A stretch of 64,000 bases of DNA from Mycobacterium lacus (GCF_010731535.1 NZ_AP022581.1:1683952-1747951), one strand, 5' to 3'. Counted from the stretch's first letter, positions 8,019 through 20,948 are shown. A program made the numbers and translations. The notes: generated by a model not told the origin, from the sequence alone.

Positions 8019-8402
8019 ATGACGGCGGACGGTGGCAGACGGACCTGGCTAGCGGGGCGGCAGGCGACGGCCCTGCGGTTGCTGGCGGTGACCGCCGGCG
8101 TGCTTGGCGCGGCGGCGACCTGGCCGGCGCCGACGCGCGCCGACATGATGGGTAGCGCTTTCCTGACGGCGTTGAACAACGCCGGGATCTCATACAGCCA
8201 ACCGGCAGGCACGATGGCGCTGGGCCGGTCGGTTTGTCCGATGGTGGTTGCGCCGGGTGAGACGTTCGATTCCATCACTTCGCGAATGGCCGAAAGCAGC
8301 GGCATGTCCCGGGACGCCGCGGGCGCGTTCACCATCGTCGCGATAGCGACGTTTTGCCCCGCGGTGATCGCGCCGCTGTTGCCCAACCGGCTCCAGGCCT
8401 AA
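8019..8402 (+). CDS. DUF732 secreted protein, LprJ-like
   Basis: 127 residues. After a charged start (DGGRRTW) comes a hydrophobic stretch at ~19-35 (LRLLAVTAGVLGAAATW) ending near PTRAD, which reads as a Sec signal peptide cut by signal peptidase I. No lipobox cysteine is present, unlike what the lprJ name implies. The mature part is a DUF732 domain with two cysteines (VCPMVV and TFCPAV) that probably form a disulfide, and a FLTALNNAGISY helix typical of the family. The function is unknown. It has the position of Rv1690 in M. tuberculosis, but the YcaO/TfuA block separates it from tyrS here. Confidence 0.8.
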   Translation: MTADGGRRTWLAGRQATALRLLAVTAGVLGAAATWPAPTRADMMGSAFLTALNNAGISYSQPAGTMALGRSVCPMVVAPGETFDSITSRMAESSGMSRDAAGAFTIVAIATFCPAVIAPLLPNRLQA

Positions 8403-8501
8403 CCGATTGGCCCGGGCTTGCCGCCACCGCCGTCGGCGGTGTCTCCGTTCGCGGCGCACAATAATTGTCAGCCTGTCCGGTGTGCCCGTAACCTGTACCA
8501 A

Positions 8502-9332
8502 GTGGTCGACGACAGCCGTGGTCGCGGGGGTAGGCGAGGACCGCGACCGGCATCCGGGGGGGCGTCACGCGGCGGCCCGCGGCGCCAGCGCGAAGTTCCG
8601 TGGTCGGGGCCCGGCCGGGCGCGTCCGGTGCAGCCCCAGCACGCTTGCGCTGGCTCAGATCGCCCACCCGACAGCGGCCCGGCGATCCCCCCGAACATCG
8701 ATGCCAGGCAACTGGCGCCCGAGATCCGGCGCGAGCTGAGCACCCTGGACCGTGCCACCGCCGACGCGGTCGCGCGCCACCTGGTCGCCGCCGGCGAGCT
8801 GCTGGACGAGGACCCGCAGGCCGCCCTGCGCCACGCGCGCGCGGCCCGTGCCCGGTCCAGCAGGATCGCCGCCATTCGCGAAGCCGTCGGAATCGCCGCG
8901 TACTACTGCGGCGATTGGGCCCAGGCCCTGGCCGAACTGCGCGCCGCCCGCAGAATGGGCAGCAAGTCCCCGCTGCTTGCGTTGATCGCCGACTGCGAGC
9001 GCGGTCTAGGCCGTCCGCAGCGGGCGATCGAACTGGCGCGCGGACCCGAGGCCGCTCAGCTGAGCGGCGACGATGCCGATGAGCTGCGCATCGTTGCCGC
9101 CGGCGCGCGCGCCGACCTCGGGCAGCTGGAGCAGGCGCTGACCGTTTTGTCCACGCCACGGCTGGACCCCAACCGCACGGGCGCGACCGCCGCGCGGCTG
9201 TTTTACGCCTACGCCGAGACGCTGCTGGCACTCGGCCGCGACGACGAGGCACTGCAATGGTTCCTGCGCTGCGCGGCGGCGGACGTCGAAGGCGTCACCG
9301 ACGCCGAAGACCGGGTCAGCGAGCTTGGCTGA
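8502..9332 (+). CDS. Tetratricopeptide-repeat protein
   Basis: About 276 residues from the GTG at 8502; an upstream ATG at 8418 would add 28 poorly structured residues. The first ~70 residues are rich in Arg, Gly and Pro and look disordered. The remainder is a run of helical TPR-like repeats (ARHLVAAGELLDEDPQAALRHARAA, IREAVGIAAYYCGDWAQALAELRAA, IVAAGARADLGQLEQALTVL, LFYAYAETLLALGRDDEALQWF). TPR folds bind protein partners. It is in the place of Rv1691 and is probably cotranscribed with the phosphatase that overlaps its 3' end by 8 bases. Confidence 0.8.
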   Translation: MVDDSRGRGGRRGPRPASGGASRGGPRRQREVPWSGPGRARPVQPQHACAGSDRPPDSGPAIPPNIDARQLAPEIRRELSTLDRATADAVARHLVAAGELLDEDPQAALRHARAARARSSRIAAIREAVGIAAYYCGDWAQALAELRAARRMGSKSPLLALIADCERGLGRPQRAIELARGPEAAQLSGDDADELRIVAAGARADLGQLEQALTVLSTPRLDPNRTGATAARLFYAYAETLLALGRDDEALQWFLRCAAADVEGVTDAEDRVSELG

Positions 9333-10368
9333 AGTGAAAACGATTGCGCAGGAACATGACTGCCTGCTGATCGACCTGGACGGGACGGTGTTTCGCGGTC
9401 GTCAGCCCACCGACGGCGCGGTGCGGTCGTTGGCCGACGTGCGCGGCCGCACGCTGTTCATCACGAACAACGCGTCGCGCAGCGCCGACGAGGTCGCGGC
9501 CCACCTGCGCGAACTCGGCTTCACCGCCACCGGCGAGGATGTCGTCACCAGCGCCCAAAGCGCCGCGCACCTGCTGGCCGGTCAACTGCCGGCGGGCGCG
9601 CGGGTCCTGATCGTGGGCACCGAAGCGCTGGCCGACGAAATCACCGCCGCGGGGCTGCATCCGGTGCGACGCTACGATGACAACCCCGTCGCCGTCGTCC
9701 AGGGCCTCTCGACGACCATCGGCTGGCCGGATCTCGCCGAGGCCGCGCTGGCCATCCGGGCGGGCGCGCTGTGGGTGGCGGCCAACGTCGACCCGACCTT
9801 GCCCACCGAGCGAGGCCAGCTGCCCGGCAATGGATCCTTGGTGGCCGCGCTGCGAACCGCCACCGGCGCGGAGCCCCAGGTGGCGGGCAAGCCGGCGCCG
9901 CAACTGATGACCGATGCGATCGGTAGGGGCGACTTCCGCGCGCCGCTAGTGGTCGGTGATCGGCTGGACACCGATATCGAGGGCGCCAACGCTGTGGGCC
10001 TGCCCAGCCTGATGGTGCTCACCGGGGTCAACACCGCGCGAGACGCGGTACACGCCGAACCGGCTCGCCGGCCCACCTACATCGGCCACGACCTGCGCTG
10101 CTTGCATCAGGAGGGCCAGCTCCTCGCGGTGGGGCCACAGCCGGGCTGGCGGGTCGACGTCGATGGCGCGGCAGTAACGGTCAGCAGTCACGGCGAACAA
10201 CGCAACCCTGTCACCGAAGACGACGGGTTGTCGATCGTTCGCGCCGTCGCCAGCGCGGTTTGGCAGGCGCACCACCCTGATCCTCGAGGGCGGCCCTGGC
10301 GCATTCATGCCGCCGACGACGGGGCCCGCGACGCCCTGCACCGCTGGTCCCTGATGCAGGGTGACTAG
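9325..10368 (+). CDS. HAD-superfamily phosphatase, NagD/4-nitrophenylphosphatase type
   Basis: 347 residues. HAD motif I is DLDGTVFRG near residue 17, motif II is LFITNNASRS, and motif III/IV is in KPAPQLM followed by VVGDRLDTDIEGANAVG. The cap type and order match NagD-like phosphatases such as p-nitrophenyl phosphatases and glycerol-3-phosphate phosphatase. In M. tuberculosis the positional equivalent, Rv1692, has been described as a glycerol-3-phosphate phosphatase acting in membrane lipid turnover. The C-terminal ~90 residues are an extra domain. The start overlaps the TPR gene. Confidence 0.9.
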   Translation: MAEVKTIAQEHDCLLIDLDGTVFRGRQPTDGAVRSLADVRGRTLFITNNASRSADEVAAHLRELGFTATGEDVVTSAQSAAHLLAGQLPAGARVLIVGTEALADEITAAGLHPVRRYDDNPVAVVQGLSTTIGWPDLAEAALAIRAGALWVAANVDPTLPTERGQLPGNGSLVAALRTATGAEPQVAGKPAPQLMTDAIGRGDFRAPLVVGDRLDTDIEGANAVGLPSLMVLTGVNTARDAVHAEPARRPTYIGHDLRCLHQEGQLLAVGPQPGWRVDVDGAAVTVSSHGEQRNPVTEDDGLSIVRAVASAVWQAHHPDPRGRPWRIHAADDGARDALHRWSLMQGD

Positions 10369-10378
10369 GCAAGGACTC

Positions 10379-11005
10379 GTGGTGACCGCAAGCGCGGCGA
10401 AGCCGGGCGCTGGGGGTACCTCCCGCTTGCGGGGGACGGGTCGCCACCGTCGGTTTCGTGGTGATCGCAAGCGCGGCGAAGCCGGGCGCAGCGGGTCGCC
10501 ACCGTCGGTTTCGTGGTGATCGCAAGCGCGGCGAAGCCGGGCGCTGGGGGTCACCACCGTCGGCTTCGTGGTGATCGCAAGCGCGGCGAAGCCGGGCGCT
10601 GGGGGTCACCACCGTCGGCTTCGTGGTGATCGCAAGCGCGGCGAAGCCGGGCGCTGGGGGTCACCACCGTCAGCTTCGTGGTGATCGCAAGCGCGGCGAA
10701 GCCGGGCGCAGCGGGTCACCACCGTCAGCTTCGTGGTGATCGCAAGCGCGGCGAAGCCGGGCGCAGCGGGTCACCACCGTCAGCTTCGTGGTGATCGCAA
10801 GCGCGGCGAAGCCGGCGCAGCGGGTCACCACCGTCAGCTTCGTGGTGATCGCAAGCGCGGCGAAGCCGAGCGCAGCGGTCACCACCGTCAGCTTCGTGGT
10901 GATCGCAAGCGCGGCGAAGCCGGGCGCAGCGGGTCACCACCGTCAGCTACGTGGTGATCGCAAGCGCGGCGAAGCCGGGCGCAGCGGGTCACCACCGTCA
11001 GCTAC
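10379..11005. repeat. Tandem repeat (VNTR/MIRU-like), 11 units of about 55 bp
   Basis: Units begin GTGGTGATCGCAAGCGCGG and end near CACCACCGTCAGCTTC. Unit starts are at 10379, 10458, 10513, 10568, 10623, 10678, 10733, 10788, 10842, 10896 and 10951. Most are exactly 55 bp; those at 10788 and 10842 are 54 bp and the first is 79 bp, because it holds a copy of the dispersed hairpin element at 10411-10437. Each unit carries GTGGTGA near its start and TCACCAC near its end, so each can fold into a stem-loop. The array fills the gap between the phosphatase gene and a 61-residue gene. Such arrays vary in copy number between mycobacterial strains. Confidence 0.92.
10411..10437. repeat. Dispersed GC-rich hairpin element, copy 1
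   Basis: TGGGGGTACCTCCCGCTTGC followed by GGGGGAC. Near-identical copies lie at 30671-30697, 30710-30737 and 38874-38900. This copy interrupts the first unit of the tandem array. Confidence 0.6.
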
Positions 11006-11018
11006 CGTAAGGAGCGCA

Positions 11019-11204
11019 ATGACTATCGATCCCGAGCAGATTCGCGCTGAAATCGAGTCGCTGCTTGCTCAGCTACCCGACACCGCCGACCCAGAAAACC
11101 TGGCAGACGGGCCATCTCTAGCCGAGCTCGAAGAGATAGCCCGTCGCCTTTCGGAGGCGCACGACGTGTTGTTGGCTGCCCTGGACTCGGCGGAGAAGGG
11201 CTGA
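11019..11204 (+). CDS. Small acidic helical protein (Rv1693-like)
   Basis: 61 residues starting with an ATG 5 bases after AAGGAG. It is acidic and helical (EQIRAEIESLLAQL, then LAELEEIARRLSEAHDVLLAALD). It has the position and size of Rv1693, a conserved mycobacterial protein of unknown function. It precedes tlyA by 8 bases, so it is probably the first gene of the tlyA-nadK-recN operon. Confidence 0.8.
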   Translation: MTIDPEQIRAEIESLLAQLPDTADPENLADGPSLAELEEIARRLSEAHDVLLAALDSAEKG

Positions 11205-11212
11205 GTGCGCGG

Positions 11213-12019
11213 ATGCCACGGCGTGCCCGCGTTGACGCCGAGCTGGTCCGGCGCGGCCTGGCGCGCTCCCGCCAGCAGGCCGCGGAGTTGATCGGCGCCG
11301 GCAAGGTGAGCATCGACGGCATGCCGGCGGTCAAGCCGGGTACCGCCGTGGCCGTGACGGCGGCGCTGACCGTCGCCGATGACGAACGGAACTGGGTGTC
11401 GCGCGGGGCGCACAAACTCATCGGTGCGCTGGACGCCTTCGGGATTCCCGTCGAGGGCCGCCGCTGCCTCGACGTGGGCGCCTCGACCGGTGGTTTCACC
11501 GAGGTGCTGCTGGACCGTGGCGCCGCCGAGGTGGTCGCCGCCGACGTCGGGTATGGCCAGCTGGCGTGGAAGCTGCGCAACGACCCGCGGGTGATCGCCG
11601 TCGAGCGGACCAACGCTCGCGACCTGTCACCCGAAGCGATCGGTGGCCGAGTCGACCTGGTGGTGGCCGACCTGTCGTTCATCTCGTTGGCCACCGTGTT
11701 ACCCGCGCTGGCTGGGTGCGCTTGGCCCGCCGCCGATATCGTTCCCCTGGTGAAGCCGCAGTTCGAGGTGGGGAAGGGCCAGGTCGGTCCGCGTGGGGTG
11801 GTCCGCGACCCGGCATTGCGTGCCGACTCGGTGCTAGCCGTCGCGCGGCGTGCCGGGGAGTTGGGTTGGCACACCGTCGGCGTCACGGCCAGCCCGCTGC
11901 CGGGCCCGTCGGGCAATGTCGAGTACTTCCTGTGGCTGCGGGCCGAGGCCGACAACGCGCTGCGTGCCGATGCGTTGACGGACGCGGTGCGGCGCGCCGT
12001 CGGGGAGGGCCCACGGTGA
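11213..12019 (+). CDS. tlyA: TlyA rRNA 2'-O-methyltransferase / hemolysin-family protein
   Basis: 268 residues. The first ~60 form an S4 RNA-binding domain ([19 protein letters not shown], then [12 protein letters not shown]). The rest is an FtsJ-type methyltransferase fold with a SAM loop ([20 protein letters not shown]) and [12 protein letters not shown]. TlyA methylates 16S rRNA C1409 and 23S rRNA C1920, and its loss gives capreomycin resistance in M. tuberculosis. The stop overlaps the nadK GTG by 4 bases. Confidence 0.96.
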   Translation: MPRRARVDAELVRRGLARSRQQAAELIGAGKVSIDGMPAVKPGTAVAVTAALTVADDERNWVSRGAHKLIGALDAFGIPVEGRRCLDVGASTGGFTEVLLDRGAAEVVAADVGYGQLAWKLRNDPRVIAVERTNARDLSPEAIGGRVDLVVADLSFISLATVLPALAGCAWPAADIVPLVKPQFEVGKGQVGPRGVVRDPALRADSVLAVARRAGELGWHTVGVTASPLPGPSGNVEYFLWLRAEADNALRADALTDAVRRAVGEGPR

Positions 12020-12939
12020 CCGCTCAACGTACCGTCCTGCTGGTGGTTCACACCGGGCGCGACGAAGCGACCGATACCGCGCGGCGGGTAGAGAAAGTAT
12101 TGGGCGACAACGGAATTGCGCTTCGCGTGTTGTCGGCGGAGGCGGTTGACAGGGGATCGGTGCATCTGGCTCCCGACGAGATGCGGGCCATGGGCGTCGA
12201 GATCGAGGTGGTCGACGAGGACCCGCACGCCGCCGACGGCTGCGAACTGGTGCTGGTTCTTGGTGGCGACGGCACCTTCCTGCGGGCCGCCGAGCTGGCC
12301 CGCAACGTCGCCATTCCGGTGCTGGGCGTCAATCTGGGCCGGATCGGTTTCCTGGCCGAAGCCGAGGCGGAAGCGATCGACCGGGTGCTGGAACACGTTG
12401 TTGCGCGGGACTATCAGGTGGAAGACCGGCTCACGCTGGACGTCGTGGTGCGCCAAGAAGGCCGCATCGTCGAGCGGGGTTGGGCGCTTAACGAAGTCAG
12501 CCTGGAAAAGGGCCCGCGGTTGGGTGTGCTCGGTGTCGTCCTCGAAATCGACGGCCGGCCGGTGTCGGCGTTCGGCTGCGACGGGGTGTTGGTATCGACG
12601 CCCACCGGATCCACGGCCTACGCGTTCTCCGCCGGCGGTCCGGTGCTTTGGCCCGACCTCGAGGCAATCCTGGTGGTGCCCAACAATGCTCACGCGCTGT
12701 TCGGCCGCCCGATGGTCACCAGTCCCGATGCCACCGTCGCGATCGAGGTCGAGGCCGACGGTCACGACGCCCTGATGTTCTGCGACGGCCGTCGCGAAAT
12801 GGTGATTCCGGCCGGCAGCCGAATCGAGGTGACCCGCTGCGCGACGCCGGTGAAGTGGGCCCGGCTGGACAGCGCGCCGTTCACCGACCGCCTGGTGCGC
12901 AAATTCCGGTTGCCGGTGACGGGTTGGCGCGGGAAGTAG
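12016..12939 (+). CDS. nadK: NAD kinase
   Basis: 307 residues, the same length as M. tuberculosis PpnK. Diagnostic motifs are [25 protein letters not shown] and [16 protein letters not shown]. The enzyme phosphorylates NAD to NADP with ATP or polyphosphate. The GTG start is embedded in the tlyA stop (GTGA), and recN follows after 3 bases, so tlyA, nadK and recN form one operon. Confidence 0.97.
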   Translation: MTAQRTVLLVVHTGRDEATDTARRVEKVLGDNGIALRVLSAEAVDRGSVHLAPDEMRAMGVEIEVVDEDPHAADGCELVLVLGGDGTFLRAAELARNVAIPVLGVNLGRIGFLAEAEAEAIDRVLEHVVARDYQVEDRLTLDVVVRQEGRIVERGWALNEVSLEKGPRLGVLGVVLEIDGRPVSAFGCDGVLVSTPTGSTAYAFSAGGPVLWPDLEAILVVPNNAHALFGRPMVTSPDATVAIEVEADGHDALMFCDGRREMVIPAGSRIEVTRCATPVKWARLDSAPFTDRLVRKFRLPVTGWRGK

Positions 12940-12942
12940 CCG

Positions 12943-14706
12943 GTGCTTACCGAAATACGAATCGAGTCGCTGGGCGCCATCAGCGTTGCCACCGCGGAGT
13001 TCGATCGGGGCCTGACCGTGCTGACCGGCGAGACCGGCACCGGCAAAACCATGGTGGTGACCGGGCTGCACCTGCTTGGCGGTGCCCGCGCCGATGCGAC
13101 CCGCGTGCGTTCCGGGGTTGATCGTGCGGTTGTCGAAGGTCGTTTCACGACAACCGATCTCGACGATGCCGCGGTAGCCCACCTCGACAGCATCCTGGAC
13201 GCGTGCGGGGCAGAGCGCGACGAGGATGGCAGCGTGATCGCGTTGCGCTCGGTCAGCCGTGACGGACCGTCGCGGGCCTACCTGGGCGGCCGCGGGGTGC
13301 CCGCCAAGTCACTGAGTGGTTTTACCAACGAGCTGCTCACCCTGCACGGGCAGAACGACCAGCTGCGGTTGATGCGGCCCGAGGAACAGCGCGGCGCGCT
13401 GGACCGCTTCGCGGGCGCTGGTCCCGCGTGTGAGCGCTATCGCAAGCTGCGCGACGCGTGGGTGTCGGCGCGGCGCGACCTCGTCGACCGCCGCGAGCGG
13501 GCCCGGGAACTCGCCCAGGAGGCGGATCGGCTGAAATTCGCGCTCAGCGAGATCGACGCCGTCGGCCCGCTACCCGGGGAAGACGACGCGCTGGTCGCCG
13601 ACATCGTTCGGCTCTCCGAACTGGACACGCTGCGCGAGGCGGCGGCCGGTGCGCGCGCGGCGTTGTCCGGGACCTCGGACGAGGCAGATGCGTTCGGGGC
13701 CGGCGCCGCTGACGGCCTCGCGCGCGCGCGGACGGCCCTGGAATCGACCGGTGACGCCAAACTGCGGGCGTTGGCGGAACAAATCGGCGAGGCGCTCACC
13801 GTGGTGGTGGACGCGGGACGCGAGCTCGGCGACTACCTCGACGAGCTGCCGGCCGACGCCAGCGCGCTGGACGCCAAGCTGGCCCGCCAGGCCCAACTGC
13901 GCACGTTGACCCGCAAATACGCCGTCGACATCGACGGGGTGCTGCGGTGGGCACAGGAGTCGCGCGAGCGGCTGGCGCAACTCGACGTTTCCGAAGAGGC
14001 GTTGGCAGGGTTGGCGAATCGTGCCGACGAGCTCGGGCGCGAATTAGCGGAGGCCGCAATCGATCTCAGCAAGATCCGCCGCAAGGCGGCCAAGCGGTTG
14101 GCCAAAGAGGTCACCGCGGAGCTGTCCGCCCTGGCCATGGCCGATGCCGAATTCACCGTCGGCGTGACCATCGACGCGGCCGGCGCAAACGATCCCGGCG
14201 AACCCGTCGCCCTCGGCTTGCCCTCGGGCGAGCTGGCCCGTGCCGGCGCCGACGGGATCGACCAGATCGAATTCGGCTTCGCCGCGCACCGGGGGATGAC
14301 GGTGCTGCCGCTGGCCAAGAGCGCATCCGGTGGCGAGTTGTCGCGGGTGATGCTGGCTCTGGAAGTGGTCCTAGCGGCCTCGGCCTCCGGGACCACCATG
14401 GTGTTCGACGAGGTCGACGCCGGCGTCGGCGGCTGGGCGGCGGTACAGATCGGGCGCCGTCTCGCGCGCCTGGCCCGTACCCACCAGGTCATCGTGGTGA
14501 CGCACCTGCCGCAGGTCGCCGCGTACGCCGATGTGCACCTGATGGTGCATAGCAGCGGGCGCGACGGGGCCAGCGGGGTGCGGCGCCTGACCGGCGAAGA
14601 CCGGGTAGCGGAGCTGGCCCGCATGCTGGCCGGGCTCGGTGAATCCGACAGCGGCCGCGCGCACGCCCGCGAGCTGCTGGAGGCCGCGCAGAACGACGAG
14701 ATCTAG
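12943..14706 (+). CDS. recN: DNA repair protein RecN
   Basis: 587 residues. It is an SMC-like ATPase: Walker A GETGTGKTM near the N-terminus, a long central coiled-coil region (about residues 160-370), the signature SASGGELSRVMLALEVVL and Walker B TTMVFDEVDAGVGG. It ends with a HLPQVAAYADVHL switch region. RecN loads at double-strand breaks and holds DNA ends together during recombination. The GTG start is 3 bases after nadK. The order matches M. tuberculosis. Confidence 0.96.
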   Translation: MLTEIRIESLGAISVATAEFDRGLTVLTGETGTGKTMVVTGLHLLGGARADATRVRSGVDRAVVEGRFTTTDLDDAAVAHLDSILDACGAERDEDGSVIALRSVSRDGPSRAYLGGRGVPAKSLSGFTNELLTLHGQNDQLRLMRPEEQRGALDRFAGAGPACERYRKLRDAWVSARRDLVDRRERARELAQEADRLKFALSEIDAVGPLPGEDDALVADIVRLSELDTLREAAAGARAALSGTSDEADAFGAGAADGLARARTALESTGDAKLRALAEQIGEALTVVVDAGRELGDYLDELPADASALDAKLARQAQLRTLTRKYAVDIDGVLRWAQESRERLAQLDVSEEALAGLANRADELGRELAEAAIDLSKIRRKAAKRLAKEVTAELSALAMADAEFTVGVTIDAAGANDPGEPVALGLPSGELARAGADGIDQIEFGFAAHRGMTVLPLAKSASGGELSRVMLALEVVLAASASGTTMVFDEVDAGVGGWAAVQIGRRLARLARTHQVIVVTHLPQVAAYADVHLMVHSSGRDGASGVRRLTGEDRVAELARMLAGLGESDSGRAHARELLEAAQNDEI

Positions 14707-14732
14707 ACACCGCCGCGAGCGCGTGATCTGCC

Positions 14733-14757
14733 TGTGACAGATGTGACATTATATAAC
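14733..14757 (+). promoter_or_regulatory. Putative promoter and repeat upstream of steA
   Basis: TGTGACAGATGTGACA (14733-14748) is a direct repeat that also partly matches a CRP-type half site. It is followed by TTATATAAC, a good -10 element in an AT-poor genome. The steA start lies 65 bases downstream. It would drive steA and the mctB/steB gene behind it. Confidence 0.4.
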
Positions 14758-14821
14758 TTCTGAGGCTAATGTTACGGCGCGCCTCCTCGATACCGCCGCG
14801 CTTCACCGACAGAATCGCCCC

Positions 14822-16003
14822 ATGAGGATGTCAGCGCTGCTTTCCCGAAATACCTCCAGGCCGGGTCTCGTCGGCACGGCTCGGGTGGACCGCAACATCG
14901 ACCGGCTGCTGCGGCGGGTGTGTCCCGGCGACATCGTGGTCCTCGATGTCCTGGATCTGGACCGCATCACCGCCGACGCGCTGGTGGAAGCCGACATAGC
15001 CGCCGTCGTCAACGCATCGCCGTCCGTCTCGGGCCGCTACCCCAACCTCGGCCCGGAGGTATTGGTCAACAACGGCGTCACCCTGATCGACGAGACCGGG
15101 CCCGAGGTTTTCAAAAAGGTCAAGGACGGCGCCAAGATTCGGCTCTACGAAGGCGGGGTGTACTCCGGCGATCGTCGGCTGATCCGCGGCACCGAGCGCA
15201 CCGACCACGACATCGCCGACCTGATGCGCGAGGCCAAGAGTGGACTCGCCGCCCACCTGGAGGCGTTCGCGGGCAACACGATCGAATTCATCAAGAGCGA
15301 AAGCCCGCTGCTGATCGACGGTATCGGCATCCCCGACATCGACGTCGACATGCGCCGCCGGCATGTGGTGGTCGTCGCCGACGAGCCGGGCGCCGCCGAT
15401 GATCTGAAGGCCCTCAAGCCGTTCATCAAGGAGTATCAACCGGTGCTGGTCGGCGTCGGCAGCGGCGCGGATGTGTTGCGCAAGGCGGGTTATCGCCCGC
15501 AACTCATCGTCGGCGACCCGGACCAGATCAGCACCGAGGTTCTCAAGAGCGGTGCCCAGGTGGTGCTGCCCGCCGACGCCGACGGTCACGCGCCGGGCCT
15601 GGAACGCATCCAGGATCTCGGTGTCGGGGCCATGACGTTTCCCGCCGCGGGCTCGGCGACCGATCTGGCCCTGCTCCTGGCCGACCATCACGGCGCCGCG
15701 TTGCTGGTCACGGCCGGCCATACGGCCAACATCGAGACGTTCTTCGACCGGACGCGCGCGCAAAGCAATCCCTCGACCTTCCTCACCAGGCTGCGTGTGG
15801 GGGAGAAGCTGGTGGACGCCAAGGCGGTCGCCACCCTGTACCGCAGCCACATCTCGGCCGGCGCCATCGCGCTGCTGGCGCTGACGATGCTGATCGCCGT
15901 GATCGTCGCGCTGTGGGTGTCACGCACCGACGCCGTGGTTCTGCACTGGATCATCGATTACTGGAACCGCTTCTCCCTGTGGGTGCAGCACTTGGTCACG
16001 TAG
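14822..16003 (+). CDS. steA: SteA-like cytokinetic-ring protein (Rv1697 family)
   Basis: 393 residues, the same length as Rv1697. The body has a thiamine-pyrophosphokinase-like fold feature (VGVGSGADVLRKAGYRPQLIVGDPD, VVLPADADGHA). The C-terminus has one membrane helix (AIALLALTMLIAVIVALWVS, near residue 350) and a short tail. Homologues in Corynebacterium (SteA) work with SteB at the division septum and affect cell separation and envelope integrity. The next gene encodes the SteB/MctB-type partner, which supports the call. The enzymatic residues may not be active. Confidence 0.85.
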   Translation: MRMSALLSRNTSRPGLVGTARVDRNIDRLLRRVCPGDIVVLDVLDLDRITADALVEADIAAVVNASPSVSGRYPNLGPEVLVNNGVTLIDETGPEVFKKVKDGAKIRLYEGGVYSGDRRLIRGTERTDHDIADLMREAKSGLAAHLEAFAGNTIEFIKSESPLLIDGIGIPDIDVDMRRRHVVVVADEPGAADDLKALKPFIKEYQPVLVGVGSGADVLRKAGYRPQLIVGDPDQISTEVLKSGAQVVLPADADGHAPGLERIQDLGVGAMTFPAAGSATDLALLLADHHGAALLVTAGHTANIETFFDRTRAQSNPSTFLTRLRVGEKLVDAKAVATLYRSHISAGAIALLALTMLIAVIVALWVSRTDAVVLHWIIDYWNRFSLWVQHLVT

Positions 16004-16024
16004 TTTTTTCGAGGACGTGCTCTC

Positions 16025-19430
<3,406 letters not shown>

Positions 19431-19434
<4 letters not shown>

Positions 19435-20372
19435 CGGCGCTCGCGCTGCACGCACAACTGCAGGGCTACCTCGATCATCTGACGATCGAGCGAGGGGTGG
19501 CGGCAAACACCTTGAGCTCGTATCGGCGCGACCTGCGTCGCTACTCGAAGCACCTGTCGGACCGGGGGATTCACGATCTGGCCAAGGTCGGCGAGGACGA
19601 CGTCAGCGAGTTCCTGGTCGCGCTGCGCCGCGGGGACCCCGACTCCGGCGCGGTTGGGCTCTCAGCGGTGTCGGCGGCGCGGGCGCTGGTCGCGGTGCGT
19701 GGGCTGCATCGGTTCGCCGCCGCCGAGGGTCTGGCGGAACTGGACGTGGCCCGGGCGGTCCGGCCGCCGACGCCGGGCCGCCGGCTGCCCAAGAGCCTGA
19801 CGATCGACGAGGTGCTGGCACTGCTGGAGGGCGCCGGCGGGGATAGCCCGGCCGACGGCTCGCTGACGCTGCGCAACCGGGCTCTACTCGAGCTGCTGTA
19901 CTCCACCGGAGCGCGGATCTCCGAAGCCGTCGGCCTCAACGTCGACGACGTCGATACGGAAGCCAGGTCGGTGCTGTTGCGCGGCAAGGGCGGAAAGCAG
20001 CGGCTGGTGCCGGTGGGACGTCCCGCGGTGCGGGCGCTGGACGCCTATCTGGTGCGCGGACGCCCGGAGCTGGCTCGTCGCGGCCGCGGGACGCCGGCCA
20101 TCTTTCTCAACGCGCGCGGTGGCCGGTTGTCGCGGCAAAGCGCGTGGCAGGTCTTGCGGGACGCCGCCGAGCGCGCCGGCATCACTTCGGGTGTCTCGCC
20201 GCACATGCTGCGGCATTCCTTTGCCACCCACCTGCTCGAGGGCGGCGCCGATGTCCGCGTCGTGCAGGAGCTGCTGGGTCATGCCTCGGTCACGACGACG
20301 CAGATCTACACTCTGGTCACGGTCCGTGCGCTGCGCGAAGTCTGGGCCGGAGCCCACCCCCGGGCACATTAG
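19431..20372 (+). CDS. xerD: Site-specific tyrosine recombinase XerD
   Basis: 313 residues. The N-terminal SAM-like core-binding domain ([26 protein letters not shown]) is followed by the catalytic domain. Active-site residues are visible: Arg in [12 protein letters not shown], His-x-x-Arg in [17 protein letters not shown], then [15 protein letters not shown] with the histidine and nucleophilic tyrosine. With XerC it resolves chromosome dimers at dif. Length and operon position match the housekeeping enzyme, not an integrase of the nearby islands. Confidence 0.95.
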
Positions 20373-20385
20373 GAGACGGACCGCG

Positions 20386-20934
20386 ATGACTAGCGTGCAC
20401 CTGCCCAAGCTGCTATCCATCGAGGATTGGGCCGCTCTCCCGGAGGACAACAGTGCCCACGTCGAGCTGCAGGAGGGCGTGCTCATCGTGACGCCACGGC
20501 CGTTACGGCCGCATGCCCGGGCCGTGTTCGGCATCGCCAAGCAACTCGATGATCAGCTGCCCGCCGGTCTGGAGGCGATCATCGAATTCGAGGTCTGCGT
20601 CGATGCTGCCTACCCGCCCACGGTACGCATCCCCGATATCGTGATCACCCGCAAAGAGGGCCCGGAAAGACGCTTGGAGGGCCCGGATGTGCTGGCGGCA
20701 ATCGAGGTGGTATCGCCGGGTTCGCGACGGACGGATACCGTCACCAAGCGCTCCGAATACGCCGAAGCTGGGATCGAGCATTACTGGATCGTCGAGCTTG
20801 GCCCACCCGTAACACTCACCGCGCTGCACCTCCCCGGCGAGTTCGGTTACCCGGAATCACCGGCGGTGACCGGCACATTCACCACCACTGCTCCCGTTCC
20901 GCTGCGCCTCGACCTCGACGAGCTGGGCCAGTGA
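20386..20934 (+). CDS. Uma2 family (DUF820) restriction-fold nuclease
   Basis: 182 residues. It shows the Uma2 pattern: LSIEDWAALPEDNSAHVELQEG (the ELxxG entry), FEVCVDAAYPPTVRIPDIVI (the catalytic Asp of the PD-(D/E)XK fold), IEVVSPGSRRTDTVTKRSEYAEAGIEHYWIVE (the E-x-x-S-P plus K). The function is not established; these PD-(D/E)XK proteins often occur in many copies in cyanobacteria and actinomycetes. AGGAG precedes the ATG by 9 bases, and xerD ends 13 bases upstream, so it may ride on that operon. It is an insertion relative to the M. tuberculosis order I recall. Confidence 0.85.
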   Translation: MTSVHLPKLLSIEDWAALPEDNSAHVELQEGVLIVTPRPLRPHARAVFGIAKQLDDQLPAGLEAIIEFEVCVDAAYPPTVRIPDIVITRKEGPERRLEGPDVLAAIEVVSPGSRRTDTVTKRSEYAEAGIEHYWIVELGPPVTLTALHLPGEFGYPESPAVTGTFTTTAPVPLRLDLDELGQ

Positions 20935-20948
20935 CCGGCCGGGCCCGA

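Noticed and set aside
10211-10940. Minus- and plus-strand frames with repeated SARLRRACDHHEADGGD-type units across the tandem array
   Set aside because: They are translations of the 55-bp DNA repeat; several frames are open at once, there is no RBS, and the composition is not protein-like.
12943-13193. Large minus-strand frames opposite tlyA, nadK and recN (up to 719 codons)
   Set aside because: Typical GC-rich antisense frames; the plus-strand genes carry complete family motifs.
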